NCBI RefSeq assembly: GCF_900155965.1 | Contig: NZ_FTMG01000004.1 | Location: 334,438 to 398,437, forward strand | Direction: 5' to 3' | DNA length: 64,000 bases | Source of the DNA: Mucilaginibacter lappiensis | GTDB taxonomy: Bacteria; Bacteroidota; Bacteroidia; Sphingobacteriales; Sphingobacteriaceae | Part shown: piece by piece, positions 17,185 to 26,633 of the stretch | Layout: each line of letters begins with the position of its first letter | Position numbering within the stretch: the first letter of the stretch is position 1 | Notes under the pieces: model-generated | Seen by the model: the letters and a program-made list of their open reading frames with translations, nothing else | Databases searched by the model: none | What the model was told of the DNA's origin: nothing | Position numbers and translations under genes: made by a program

Positions 17185-17799
17185 ATGACGTTAGTATCAA
17201 CAATAAAGTCGAACCCCGGTTTAAAGCGCTTTGTACACTGGTTAATTGTACGCAGTGGCGAAGCTAAACCCAGGTTATGGGTGCGTTGGTTTGTTAATCC
17301 ATTTTTTCATAAACGGGGCAAAAAGTCGGTTGTGAGGTTTAAGGCCCGTATGGATATATTTCCTTTCAATAAATTCGCCCTGGGTAGCAACAGTATTATT
17401 GAAGATTTGGCCACTATAAATAACGGAGTTGGTGATGTTATTATTGGTAACAATTGTGGCATTGGCATTGGCAACGTATTAATAGGCCCGGTGAGTTTAG
17501 GTAATTACGTTATGCTTGCTCAAAACATTGTGCTTTCGGGACTTAATCATGGCTATGAGGATATTACTACTCCCCCTCGTCTACAAAAGGTAACCACCAA
17601 ACAGATCACTATTCATGACAATGTTTGGATAGGCGCCAATAGTGTGGTAACAGCCGGCGTTACCATTGGTAAACATGCCATTATTGGGGCAGGTAGTGTA
17701 GTTACTAAAGATATACCACAATACAGTGTAGCAGTTGGTAATCCCGCAAGAGTGATCAAAAGGTATAATTTCACAACTAACAGCTGGGAAAAAGCATAA
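17185..17799 (+). CDS. Hexapeptide-repeat acyltransferase (left-handed beta-helix)
   Basis: 204 residues. Repeats of the [LIV]-G-x4 type run from VIIGNNCGIGIGNVLIGPVSLGNYVMLA to VWIGANSVVTAGVTIGKHAIIGAGSVVTKDIP, ending with AVGNPARVIK, a signature of the maltose/galactoside O-acetyltransferase group. The loop histidine that acts as base is in LSGLNHGYEDI. It should O- or N-acetylate a sugar of the repeat unit using acetyl-CoA in the cytoplasm. It sits between the Wzy- and Wzx-like genes, spaced by 4 and 10 bases, clearly in one operon. Confidence 0.92.
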   Translation: MTLVSTIKSNPGLKRFVHWLIVRSGEAKPRLWVRWFVNPFFHKRGKKSVVRFKARMDIFPFNKFALGSNSIIEDLATINNGVGDVIIGNNCGIGIGNVLIGPVSLGNYVMLAQNIVLSGLNHGYEDITTPPRLQKVTTKQITIHDNVWIGANSVVTAGVTIGKHAIIGAGSVVTKDIPQYSVAVGNPARVIKRYNFTTNSWEKA

Positions 17800-17809
17800 C
17801 AACTGATAC

Positions 17810-19144
17810 ATGAGCTTTTTAAAAAAAGTTATTAATAAGCACACACTTTCCTTAGCTAGTAACGCTATTATGCCGGTATTGGGGATGGCCATACTATCGT
17901 TGATGGCCCGCTATCTTTCCAAGGCAGATTTTGGCGATTATATCTTTTTCCTGATTGTATTTACCCTGGCCGATACCTTTCGTACCGGCTTTATGCAAAC
18001 ATCGCTTATTAAATTTTACGCAGGTACTGATAAAACACGGGCAGCTAACATAGCAGGTTCGGCATGGTACCTGGGTTTCATGATCGTATTGGCGTTTGGT
18101 ATAGGTAATTTGCTGATGTACTTTTTCTACTTCGGTAATAATCCGAATATGTTTATGATCATCAGATGGTTCAGTGCTATATTTTTTTGTACCCTGCCTG
18201 CAGCCATAGCCATGTGGATACTACAGGCCGAGGAACGCTTCGATAAACTATTCCTGTTACAATTGATAAACCAGGGTGGATTCTTTATACTGATATTGTT
18301 ATTGATTATTTTTCATAGGGTAAGTTTCCAAAACGCCTTATATAGTTATCTTATCAATAATGTGGTAAGCAGTATAATCACCATTATTATAGGCTGGTCA
18401 AAGGTAAAAACCATCAGCAGTAAAAGCTGGACATCAATCAAAGAGCTGGCACATTTTGGTAAATTCAGTGTTGGTACCTCCATCAGCTCCTACCTCTTAC
18501 GCAGTTCAGATACCTTCATTATTAAGATGATGTTTCCATCTGAGTTGCTGGCTGTTTATTACATCCCCCAGCGTCTCATGGAAATATTTGAAATACCGCT
18601 CAGGGCCTTTATAGCTACAGCCCTACCTGTAATGTCAGCAGCGGTTCACCGTGATGATAAAAGGTATGTTTCTTATATCATGAAAAAGTATGCGGGTATG
18701 CTCACTATTGCCCTAATACCTGTTGCTATAGTTTCGTTCATCGCTGCCGATCTGATCATAGGGTTGCTTTTTGGCGGCAAGTATCAACATTCCGATGCAG
18801 GTAATATCTTTCGTATCTTCATGTGTTTTGTAATGCTGCTACCCATCGATAGATTTTTTGGAATTACGCTCGACATCATTGGTAAACCACAGCTAAACAT
18901 GATTAAGGTATTTATCATGTTGGCCGTAAATGTAGCAGGTGATTTTGCAGGCATATTCATCTTTCATAATCTTTATGGCGTGGCCATTGCTTCTATATTC
19001 ACTTTTTTTTCAGGAGCGATATTTGGTTACTGGGCCCTTAAAAAACATCTGGAATTTAAGATCGGGGATATATTTAAACTGGGTTATATCGAGCTCATGG
19101 AATTGTTAGGCATATTGTATCAAAAATTGCAAAAAAGGAGTTGA
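17810..19144 (+). CDS. Wzx-like polysaccharide flippase (MOP superfamily)
   Basis: 444 residues, about 12 membrane helices evenly distributed. The N-terminus (LASNAIMPVLGMAILSLMARYLSKADFGDYIF) and the middle (LAHFGKFSVGTSISSYLLRSSDTFIIKMMF) match polysaccharide biosynthesis flippases. RLMEIFEIPLRAFIATALPVMSA is also typical. It should translocate the lipid-linked repeat unit from the cytoplasmic to the periplasmic face. Its position next to Wzy- and Wzc-like genes makes this a Wzx/Wzy-dependent pathway. Confidence 0.92.
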   Translation: MSFLKKVINKHTLSLASNAIMPVLGMAILSLMARYLSKADFGDYIFFLIVFTLADTFRTGFMQTSLIKFYAGTDKTRAANIAGSAWYLGFMIVLAFGIGNLLMYFFYFGNNPNMFMIIRWFSAIFFCTLPAAIAMWILQAEERFDKLFLLQLINQGGFFILILLLIIFHRVSFQNALYSYLINNVVSSIITIIIGWSKVKTISSKSWTSIKELAHFGKFSVGTSISSYLLRSSDTFIIKMMFPSELLAVYYIPQRLMEIFEIPLRAFIATALPVMSAAVHRDDKRYVSYIMKKYAGMLTIALIPVAIVSFIAADLIIGLLFGGKYQHSDAGNIFRIFMCFVMLLPIDRFFGITLDIIGKPQLNMIKVFIMLAVNVAGDFAGIFIFHNLYGVAIASIFTFFSGAIFGYWALKKHLEFKIGDIFKLGYIELMELLGILYQKLQKRS

Positions 19145-19157
19145 AGCAAGACTAATC

Positions 19158-20366
19158 ATGGAGTTGAAAAACAGGCACATCATTATATTCTCGCAAATGC
19201 AGTTTGACGGCCGCCTGGAGTCAACTAATTATACCATGGCCAAACACTTGGCTAAAGACAATTATGTATATTATGTAGATCGGCCTTTTACCTGGAAAGA
19301 CTATATCAAGTTTAGAGATACCAAAGAGTACAAGATACGAAAACCGCATTTTTTTTCATCGACCAACAGTTATATTCAAACCGATATTCCGAATCTTAAA
19401 ATTATCATTTCTCCTCCGGTGCCATCCATTAACATGCTACCCGAAGGTGTATTTTATCGGGCTGCAGTCAAATTCAATGAGGGTATTGTAGCCAAAAGGC
19501 TCAAGAAGGTGATTAAGCATCTGAATATCAAAGATTATATCTACATCAATTCCTATAACTACACCTACCCTACTTTTCATCAACTGATAAAACCGGTATT
19601 AACGGTTTATCATTGCGTTGATCCCTTGGTTGAAGAGTATCAGATCAGGCATGGACTGATATCAGAAGATATTGTTGTAAAAAGTGTCGACCTGGTGATC
19701 TGTACCAGCAAACAGTTAAGAGACAGCAAGAAAAAGTTAAACAGTAATTCCTTTTTCATTCCAAACGCCGCAAACATCACTCACAGTCAAAAAGCACTTG
19801 ATCCGCAATTATCGGTAGCTGCTATTTTAGCAGACATCAAAAAACCGGTGATCGGTTATTTTGGAAATATAGAACGACGCATTGATTATGATCTGCTAAC
19901 CGAAGTATTGCAGCAAAATCCGGATAAGAATTTTGTTTTTGTGGGCCCCATTGACATCGACTACTCAGACCATGCCATCTTCAAGGCACCTAACATATCA
20001 CTAAAGGGCGCCGTCCCTTATGAGGAGATGCCAGCAGTTTTAAAAGGATTTGATGTTGCTATTATTCCATTCAAAAAAGATGGGGTGAGCAATGCTATAT
20101 TCCCGTTAAAACTATTCGAATACCTGGGATCTGGGCGGCCGGTAGTATCAACCGATTTCAATATCGATCTGCGCGAATTTACCGGAGATACGGTAGCCTA
20201 TTGTAGCAACGCAAATGAGTTTTCGGAAGCTTTGAACACAGCGCTTAATGACACTTCTGATCTGCAGCAAAAAAGACTTGCAATAGCTGCAGAAAATACG
20301 TGGGAGCACCGGATCTTAGAAATCGAAAACTTGTTGGCATTAAATTTAGATAGAGTATCTAAATAG
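19158..20366 (+). CDS. Glycosyltransferase, GT-B fold (family 1/4-like)
   Basis: 402 residues. The C-terminal half is a nucleotide-sugar binding Rossmann domain: PVIGYFGNIERRIDYDLL, NFVFVGPIDID and VAIIPFKKDGVSNAIFPLKLFEYLGSGRPVV, the last containing the E-x(n)-E-like region of retaining GT4 enzymes. The N-terminal half contains HHIIIFSQMQFD-like beta strands and DLVICTSKQLRDS. Donor and acceptor are unknown. It resembles teichuronic-acid/colanic-type transferases. It is in the same operon, 13 bases after the flippase gene. Confidence 0.86.
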   Translation: MELKNRHIIIFSQMQFDGRLESTNYTMAKHLAKDNYVYYVDRPFTWKDYIKFRDTKEYKIRKPHFFSSTNSYIQTDIPNLKIIISPPVPSINMLPEGVFYRAAVKFNEGIVAKRLKKVIKHLNIKDYIYINSYNYTYPTFHQLIKPVLTVYHCVDPLVEEYQIRHGLISEDIVVKSVDLVICTSKQLRDSKKKLNSNSFFIPNAANITHSQKALDPQLSVAAILADIKKPVIGYFGNIERRIDYDLLTEVLQQNPDKNFVFVGPIDIDYSDHAIFKAPNISLKGAVPYEEMPAVLKGFDVAIIPFKKDGVSNAIFPLKLFEYLGSGRPVVSTDFNIDLREFTGDTVAYCSNANEFSEALNTALNDTSDLQQKRLAIAAENTWEHRILEIENLLALNLDRVSK

Positions 20367-20404
20367 TTAAATTTATAGTATAACGCCTCATAGATAATAC
20401 ACAC

Positions 20405-21592
20405 ATGGATATTATAAAATTAATAGCAACAGTAATTATGGATGTGCTTTTTATATACCTGGGTGTATATTGCATTTATCTATTTATTTTCTCAGTTGCG
20501 GGGAAATTAATACCCATTAAGCAGCCGCAGGTTGCTTCTTCGTTAAGTCGGTTTGTAATTTATATATGTGCTTATAAAGAAGATGAGATTTTATTAAACT
20601 CTGCCGCAAGTGCCTTAACTATTGATTATCCTAAAGATTCGTTTCACGTTTGTATTATTGCCGATTCACTAAAACCTGAAACCATTGCAAAATTAAAGCA
20701 GATGCCTTTACAGGTTCTGGAGGTTTTTTTTGAAAATAGTACTAAGTCTAAAGCACTTAATAAGGCTATCGAGAACACAGCCGATGGTTTTGACGCTGCT
20801 ATAGTTTTTGACATCGATAATGTAGCAGCACCCGACTATCTGTACCAGATCAATAACTGGTTACAAGCCGGAGAAAGGGTAATACAAGGCCACCGTATAG
20901 CCAAAAACGCTAATACCTCAGTAGCTGTACTTGATGGCATTAGCGAAGAGGTTAACAACCACATTTTCAGGAAGTCGCAATGGGTATTTAAACTATCTGC
21001 AGCTATAATTGGCTCCGGAATGGCACTGGAATACAAGCTATTTAAAGAAACCATGACTAAAATAGATGCTGTAGGTGGTTTCGACAAGGAGATGGGATTA
21101 ATACTTACCCGGCAAAAAATAAGCGTTGCTTACGCTGAAAACGCTTTGGTTTATGACGAAAAGGTAAGTAATCCTGAAGTATTTAAAAAGCAACGCAAAA
21201 GATGGTTATCGGCCCAATTCAATCTACTGCGCAAATATGGTAGCAGCGGATTTGGCCAACTGTTTTTACACGGCAACTTTGATTACTTCAACGAGATATA
21301 TCAGATGTCCATATTACCACGGGTATTGATGTTGGGTTTGATGCCTTTTATGCTACTAATCTCCCTGTTGCTTCCCGGCATAGGTCCGCACTGGTACTTA
21401 TGGCTTATCGCAACATGCTGCTGTTATATTGGTATTGTTGTTGCTATACCCCGGGAATACTTTAATAAGCAATTATTTAAAGCAGCTTTAAAGTTGCCGA
21501 TGATATTTTTTACTATGCTATTGTTATTATTTAAATTAAAAGGTGCCAATAAAAAATTTATACATACACCGCACGATCATACTGCCGCTTAA
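20405..21592 (+). CDS. Membrane-bound GT2 glycosyltransferase
   Basis: 395 residues. An N-terminal helix (~8-30) is followed by a GT2 catalytic domain: YICAYKEDEILLNSA, VCIIADSLKPE, VFDIDNVAAPDYL (DxD) and QRKRWLSAQF (Q-x-x-R-W motif). Two to three C-terminal helices follow (LPRVLMLGLMPFMLLISLLLPG and beyond). This layout is shared with processive beta-glycan synthases and with some lipid-linked sugar transferases. It lies 38 bases after the previous glycosyltransferase and 58 bases before the first NRPS. Confidence 0.87.
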   Translation: MDIIKLIATVIMDVLFIYLGVYCIYLFIFSVAGKLIPIKQPQVASSLSRFVIYICAYKEDEILLNSAASALTIDYPKDSFHVCIIADSLKPETIAKLKQMPLQVLEVFFENSTKSKALNKAIENTADGFDAAIVFDIDNVAAPDYLYQINNWLQAGERVIQGHRIAKNANTSVAVLDGISEEVNNHIFRKSQWVFKLSAAIIGSGMALEYKLFKETMTKIDAVGGFDKEMGLILTRQKISVAYAENALVYDEKVSNPEVFKKQRKRWLSAQFNLLRKYGSSGFGQLFLHGNFDYFNEIYQMSILPRVLMLGLMPFMLLISLLLPGIGPHWYLWLIATCCCYIGIVVAIPREYFNKQLFKAALKLPMIFFTMLLLLFKLKGANKKFIHTPHDHTAA

Positions 21593-21650
21593 TTACGTAT
21601 ATAACACTTGAAGTTGATTATTAACCGGATAAATAATTAAATGTCTCACG

Positions 21651-24308
21651 ATGGCTGTTCCAGTAAATACAGACGCTATAAATACACTAAACAATACCCA
21701 GGTTCATTATCCGAAAGATAAGGCGCTCCATCATCTTATTGCTGATCGGGCTGCACAAATACCAGATCAAGTAGCGGTGGTGTTTGAAAATCGTTCACTT
21801 ACTTTTAAACAGGTAAATGAGGCTGCCAATAAGCTGGCCGCGCATTTACTTACCTTCCATATACAAACCGGCGATATTATTGGTTTATCAATTGATCGCT
21901 CACCTGAAATGGTTATCGCATTGCTGGCTATTCTTAAAACCGGCGCTGCTTATGTACCTCTTGATCCTGAATATCCAAAAGACAGGGTTGAGTTCATGAT
22001 GGATGATTCATCAGCCAAAATATTGCTTACTTCTAAAAAATTTAAAGGGCACTTTGTTTCAGGGGCCCGGGAAGTTTTGATAGAGGATGCTATTGATAAA
22101 TTTAATACTTACAGCGCCAACGAACCTGAGACTATAGTTACCGGAGATGACCTGGCTTATGTTTTATTTACATCAGGTTCAACCGGTAAACCCAAAGGAG
22201 TACAAATCAAACACCATAACCTGGTAAACTTTCTGCTCAGCATGCAAAAAGAACCGGGCTTAAAGGCCGGCGATAACCTGCTTGCGGTTACAACCATCTC
22301 ATTCGATATTGCCGGACTCGAAATGTTCCTGCCGTTATTAACAGGCGCCAAATTGATTATCACTGATGCCATCACTGCAAAAGATGGCCGGGCGTTGATT
22401 GATCTGGTTGCTGATCATCAGATAACCGTAATGCAGGCTACTCCTTATACCTGGCGCGTAATGTTAGAGGCCGGCTGGGAAACAAAGTTCCCGCTCCGGA
22501 TATTGTGCGGAGGCGAGGCTTTACCAAAAGACCTGATCAATAAACTCATTGCCCGATGTTCTGAACTATGGAACATGTATGGCCCTACAGAAACTACAGT
22601 ATGGTCAACCGTAAAACACATTACTAATGATGAGGATATTTCCATAGGTAAACCCATTGATAACACCCAGGTTTATATTCTTGATGAAAACCTGAACAAC
22701 TTTACAGATGGCACCATTGGTGAAATATATATTGGCGGTGATGGTGTTGCAAAGGGTTATTTAAAACGCCCCGAGCTTACAAACGAACGTTTTGTTGATG
22801 ATATTTTCTCTGGTATCCCCGGCAGCAAAATGTACCGTACCGGCGATTTAGGCAAGATACGTGAAGATGGAGAGATTGTTTGTCTCGGTCGTATTGACCA
22901 CCAGGTGAAAGTTCGTGGTTATCGCATTGAGCTGGAAGAAATAGAACAAAATCTTTTAAAACAGGACAATGTAAAACAGGCAGTTGTAATAGCCCGTGAA
23001 GACACACCCGGTAACCCACGATTGGTAGGTTATGTGGTCATCAACGAACAAAAAAGTGACGGTGATCTTCGAACCCAATTTGGTACCTGGCAAAGGGGTT
23101 TGCTGGAGGTATTACCAGAATATATGGTACCCGATGATTTTGTGATCATGGAAACCATTCCGATTACCCCAAATGGGAAAATCGATCGCAAAGCTCTACC
23201 AAAACCAAACTATAGTAATATACAACGGGCTGGCGAGATAGTAGCTCCGCGCACCAGTAACGAAAAACTGGTAGCTGATATCTGGAAAGAGCTAATGGGG
23301 GTGGAAACCATCAGCATTCTTGATAATTTCTTTGAACTGGGTGGCCGATCATTGGTGGCTGTTAAGATTATGGCCCGCCTGGAACAGGAAACAGGTAAAC
23401 GCCTGCCGTTGGCTACGCTTTTTGAACATTCTACAGTAGAGAAACTGGCTGCCCGGCTCGAGGTTGATGCTACCTCTATTACCTGGGAGTCATTAGTTCC
23501 GATAAAGCCCGATGGTACAAAAATGCCGCTTTATATTGTACACGGTGCGGGTCTAAATGTATTATTATTTAATGCCCTGGCCATGAATATGGACGCAGAA
23601 CAACCAGTTTATGGTCTTCAGGCTAAGGGACTTAACGGTATTGATGAACCCTTGGATGTAATGGAGGAGATAGCAGCTAATTATATCGCTGAGATCGTAG
23701 CCAAAAATCCAGATGGGCCCTATGCGCTTGCTGGCTACTCTTTAGGTGGCATCATTGCCTACGAAATGGCTAATCAATTGATGGCTGCGGGTAAAGAGGT
23801 TAAAATGCTGGCCATGTTTGATACTTATGCTGATTTGTCGACTGTTAATGATCCCCTGTTGAAAAAAGTATTTAACAAAGTAACATTGGTTTTAAAACAG
23901 ATAGGTTACAGTCTGGTATTACTTGCAGAAGACCCTAAACGCACTATTGAATATAAAAGCCTGATTCTCAAACGAAAGATTATTAAACTCTTCTGGAAAA
24001 TAGCTCCCGGTAAAGACGAGAAGAAAGAAGGCTTTTTTGCTTATGATAATGAGATAGACGAAGCGAGTGAAAAAGCACTGCGTAATTATATTTTAAAACC
24101 GTTGCCTATCGCCATTGAATTATTCAGGGCAAAAAAACGCACTTTTTATATGGCTGATTTTAATTTTCTGGGATGGCGGCCATTTGCCAAAAAAGGCGTT
24201 CATGTACATGAAATACCCGGCGAACATAATACCATTTTTGCTCCACCAAACGATAAGGAGTTTGCTGTGGTACTACAAAACTGCCTTGATCAGGTATCAA
24301 AAAATTAA
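21651..24308 (+). CDS. Nonribosomal peptide synthetase module A-PCP-TE, glycine-like code
   Basis: 885 residues without a condensation domain. The adenylation domain (~25-520) has LFTSGSTGKPKG, MYGPTETT, MYRTGDLG and NGKIDRKAL. Aligned by hand to GrsA, the pocket reads D-I-L-Q-L-G-M-V-W-K, close to the published glycine code DILQLGLIWK. The carrier domain has DNFFELGGRSL with phosphopantetheine Ser567. The type-I thioesterase has GYSLGG with Ser697 and a late His859 (GEHNTIF). It would load glycine on itself and release or transfer it. It is closely similar to the A-PCP-TE part of the protein at 34637. It follows the polysaccharide operon in the same direction and ends at a strong terminator. 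Confidence 0.93.
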   Translation: MAVPVNTDAINTLNNTQVHYPKDKALHHLIADRAAQIPDQVAVVFENRSLTFKQVNEAANKLAAHLLTFHIQTGDIIGLSIDRSPEMVIALLAILKTGAAYVPLDPEYPKDRVEFMMDDSSAKILLTSKKFKGHFVSGAREVLIEDAIDKFNTYSANEPETIVTGDDLAYVLFTSGSTGKPKGVQIKHHNLVNFLLSMQKEPGLKAGDNLLAVTTISFDIAGLEMFLPLLTGAKLIITDAITAKDGRALIDLVADHQITVMQATPYTWRVMLEAGWETKFPLRILCGGEALPKDLINKLIARCSELWNMYGPTETTVWSTVKHITNDEDISIGKPIDNTQVYILDENLNNFTDGTIGEIYIGGDGVAKGYLKRPELTNERFVDDIFSGIPGSKMYRTGDLGKIREDGEIVCLGRIDHQVKVRGYRIELEEIEQNLLKQDNVKQAVVIAREDTPGNPRLVGYVVINEQKSDGDLRTQFGTWQRGLLEVLPEYMVPDDFVIMETIPITPNGKIDRKALPKPNYSNIQRAGEIVAPRTSNEKLVADIWKELMGVETISILDNFFELGGRSLVAVKIMARLEQETGKRLPLATLFEHSTVEKLAARLEVDATSITWESLVPIKPDGTKMPLYIVHGAGLNVLLFNALAMNMDAEQPVYGLQAKGLNGIDEPLDVMEEIAANYIAEIVAKNPDGPYALAGYSLGGIIAYEMANQLMAAGKEVKMLAMFDTYADLSTVNDPLLKKVFNKVTLVLKQIGYSLVLLAEDPKRTIEYKSLILKRKIIKLFWKIAPGKDEKKEGFFAYDNEIDEASEKALRNYILKPLPIAIELFRAKKRTFYMADFNFLGWRPFAKKGVHVHEIPGEHNTIFAPPNDKEFAVVLQNCLDQVSKN

Positions 24309-24335
24309 AAATTAACTATACTATTAACTGATCTG

Positions 24336-24373
24336 TCGCCCAATAATATTAATTTATTATTGGGTGATTTTTT
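24336..24373 (+). terminator. Rho-independent terminator after the A-PCP-TE gene
   Basis: A 12-bp stem (24336-24347 / 24356-24367, one G-U pair, 8-nt loop) is followed by six T. It ends the plus-strand operon and overlaps the last codon and stop of the convergent acyltransferase gene (stop at 24357), so it probably works in both directions. Confidence 0.8.
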
Positions 24374-25496
24374 GAAAGCGTTTTTTGATCTTCAAAAATG
24401 GCTTTTCGTACCCATAATAAGAAGCCGAAGCCAGGGCAATAGTCCCTCCTATTGTTGCTACATAAATTATTATATTTTCGGTAAACATTCCCCCGGACGG
24501 CTGATACTTTTTAACCAGGTACAACACCAGGAAAAGCACAAACTTGTGCAACAGATATATGCCATATGAAATTTGACCGATATAATCCAGGTATCGATGA
24601 TTTAATGAATAGATGCTTGTTTTAGCTTCGCAAAGGTTCACAATAAGTAAAGATGACATAAAAGCGATCAAAACATCCCCATGAGGGATATCATAATTAA
24701 TATACGCCCCCAGATAAATAACATAGGTAACCAATAATAAAACCTGGAACCATTTTTTAAAGATCACATCAAAGAGCGCCTGAAATTTAAAATCAAATTC
24801 TGGGTGTTTGGTATTATAGTAAATAACTGCTACTACCCCTCCTATCATCATATTATCATACCGGGCGTAGTACAAAACTAAATGCAGGGTTTGATAAATA
24901 GGATTTTCACCGGCCAATTTTCCAAATACCAGTTGAATTGTTATAATCAGAACTATAAAAAGCAGCAAAGCGTAAAGAATATGCTTCAGCTTTTTAATCC
25001 TGAAAAAATGTGGGTGAAAGATATAAAACTGCTCTTCTGTACCAATTGACCATATCGGATCCATAATAGCAGGTAACAGATTCAAACAAAAGGCAAGATT
25101 AGGCAAAAATAACACCGAAAGCCATAATGCGGTGCCTGACCCACCCGGGTAAATAAAAAAACCAAACAAAACTACCAGGAAGTATAAAGGCCATATCCTC
25201 AAAAGCCTACGTATATAAAATGCTTTAAAATTAACAGCCTTGAAGTTTTTCTTTTCTTCGAGCAATAAATAAGTTATTAAAAAGCCACTCAATGAAAAAA
25301 AAATGGTTACACCGATCTTTCCTAAATTAAGCACGCTAAAATGTGGGATACGGGATATGTTAAAATTAGCCTTGTGTAATTCAATATGTGCTACAACTAC
25401 CATCAGTGCAGCCAAAGCCCTGATCCCATTCAAATTGGGGAAATGTAACTTGGGGTGATTTTTACTCAATGAAACTTGTTTCGTTCCATCATCCAT
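24357..25496 (-). CDS. Acyltransferase 3 family membrane protein
   Basis: 379 residues, about 10 membrane helices. The start HFPNLNGIRALAALMVVVAHIELHK and the motifs FFSLSGFLITYLLL, YIRRLLRIWPLY and IWSIGTEEQFY are the standard acyltransferase-3 (PF01757) markers. Such enzymes O-acylate exported or membrane-exposed sugars. The gene is inverted inside the exopolysaccharide/NRPS locus, so it has its own promoter in the 213-base divergent gap 25497-25709. It may modify the polysaccharide with acetyl or another acyl group. Whether the acyl group could come from the NRPS line is unknown. Confidence 0.9.
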   Translation of the reverse strand: MDDGTKQVSLSKNHPKLHFPNLNGIRALAALMVVVAHIELHKANFNISRIPHFSVLNLGKIGVTIFFSLSGFLITYLLLEEKKNFKAVNFKAFYIRRLLRIWPLYFLVVLFGFFIYPGGSGTALWLSVLFLPNLAFCLNLLPAIMDPIWSIGTEEQFYIFHPHFFRIKKLKHILYALLLFIVLIITIQLVFGKLAGENPIYQTLHLVLYYARYDNMMIGGVVAVIYYNTKHPEFDFKFQALFDVIFKKWFQVLLLVTYVIYLGAYINYDIPHGDVLIAFMSSLLIVNLCEAKTSIYSLNHRYLDYIGQISYGIYLLHKFVLFLVLYLVKKYQPSGGMFTENIIIYVATIGGTIALASASYYGYEKPFLKIKKRFQKITQ

Positions 25497-25709
25497 AGCT
25501 ATTCTATATTATAATTTAACTTTTAGATAATTTTTTCCGATTAAGAAACAACAGGTTAAACACTTCTGTATCAATAATGATGATACCCATATTGCAGCTC
25601 ATTAAATAATGCCAATCACGGTTTGCATTACACGTTTAACCTTGCTATGGCTTAACTTTTGTGTATATTAACACGTAAAACAATCCATATTCGGTGCTAA
25701 TCATTGTAC

Positions 25710-26633
25710 ATGAAAAAAGTTTCTATTGTTACTGTAAATTTTAATCAGTCGGCTGTAACTGAGGATTTGCTTGAATCAATAGAAAAATTGAACAGCTACA
25801 AAAACATACAAATTATTGTAGTTGATAATGCAAGTATAGCAAATCCCTTACCAGAGTGGTCTTTAAAATATCCACACATAGTTTTTATACGTTCGGAAGT
25901 TAACCTGGGTTTTGCAGGAGGAAACAATCTGGGTATTAAAGAAGCAACCGGCGATTACCTTTTCCTGGTTAATAACGATACTGAATTTACTTCTGGATTG
26001 GTCGAAAAATTGCTTCAGGTAATGGATGCTAACCCTGAAGTGGGTATGATATCTCCCATGATCAAATACTACAGCAATAAGCAGCTTATACAATATGCTG
26101 GTTATACGCCCATGAATTATTATACCTGTCGTAATAGTTGTATTGGGTTAAAACAAAAAGACATGGGTCAATATGATCATATTACGGGCCCTACAGCATA
26201 TTGCCATGGCGCCGCGATGATGATCAGGAAAGAAGCCACCGATAAAGCTGGGTTAATGAGTGAGAGTTTTTTCCTATACTATGAAGAAGTTGATTGGTGC
26301 GAACATATCATTAAAGTTGGGTATAAGGCCTGGGTTTGTACTGATGCCCTGATCTATCATAAAGAATCAGTTTCTGTAGGTAAAAAAAGTAAACTAAAAG
26401 AGTACTTTATGAATCGAAATCGAATACTCTTTATACGTCGGAATGCATCTTTGAGCAAAATGCTGATCTTTTATATTTACTTTTTACTTCTTGTGGTGCC
26501 ACGTAACTTAATAGCTTACCTTAAATCGGGGAACCGCAATTTTATACCTATGCTTTTTAAGGCTATTTGGTGGAATTTTACACACTCAAAAAACAGCAAT
26601 AATTTAGGTTATCCCATTAACACCATCAAATGA
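25710..26633 (+). CDS. GT2 glycosyltransferase, rhamnosyltransferase-like
   Basis: 307 residues from the ATG at 25710 (MKKVSIVTVNFNQS); a TTG at 25704 is a less likely start. GT-A features: VVDNAS, GFAGGNNLGIKEATGDYLFLVNNDTEF (metal-binding NNDTE in place of DxD) and FFLYYEEVDWCEHIIKVGYKAW, typical of WbbL-like transferases. A C-terminal amphipathic/membrane segment (MLIFYIYFLLLVVPRN) follows. It adds a sugar to a lipid-linked oligosaccharide. Its stop overlaps the next gene's start (ATGA at 26630). Confidence 0.9.
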   Translation: MKKVSIVTVNFNQSAVTEDLLESIEKLNSYKNIQIIVVDNASIANPLPEWSLKYPHIVFIRSEVNLGFAGGNNLGIKEATGDYLFLVNNDTEFTSGLVEKLLQVMDANPEVGMISPMIKYYSNKQLIQYAGYTPMNYYTCRNSCIGLKQKDMGQYDHITGPTAYCHGAAMMIRKEATDKAGLMSESFFLYYEEVDWCEHIIKVGYKAWVCTDALIYHKESVSVGKKSKLKEYFMNRNRILFIRRNASLSKMLIFYIYFLLLVVPRNLIAYLKSGNRNFIPMLFKAIWWNFTHSKNSNNLGYPINTIK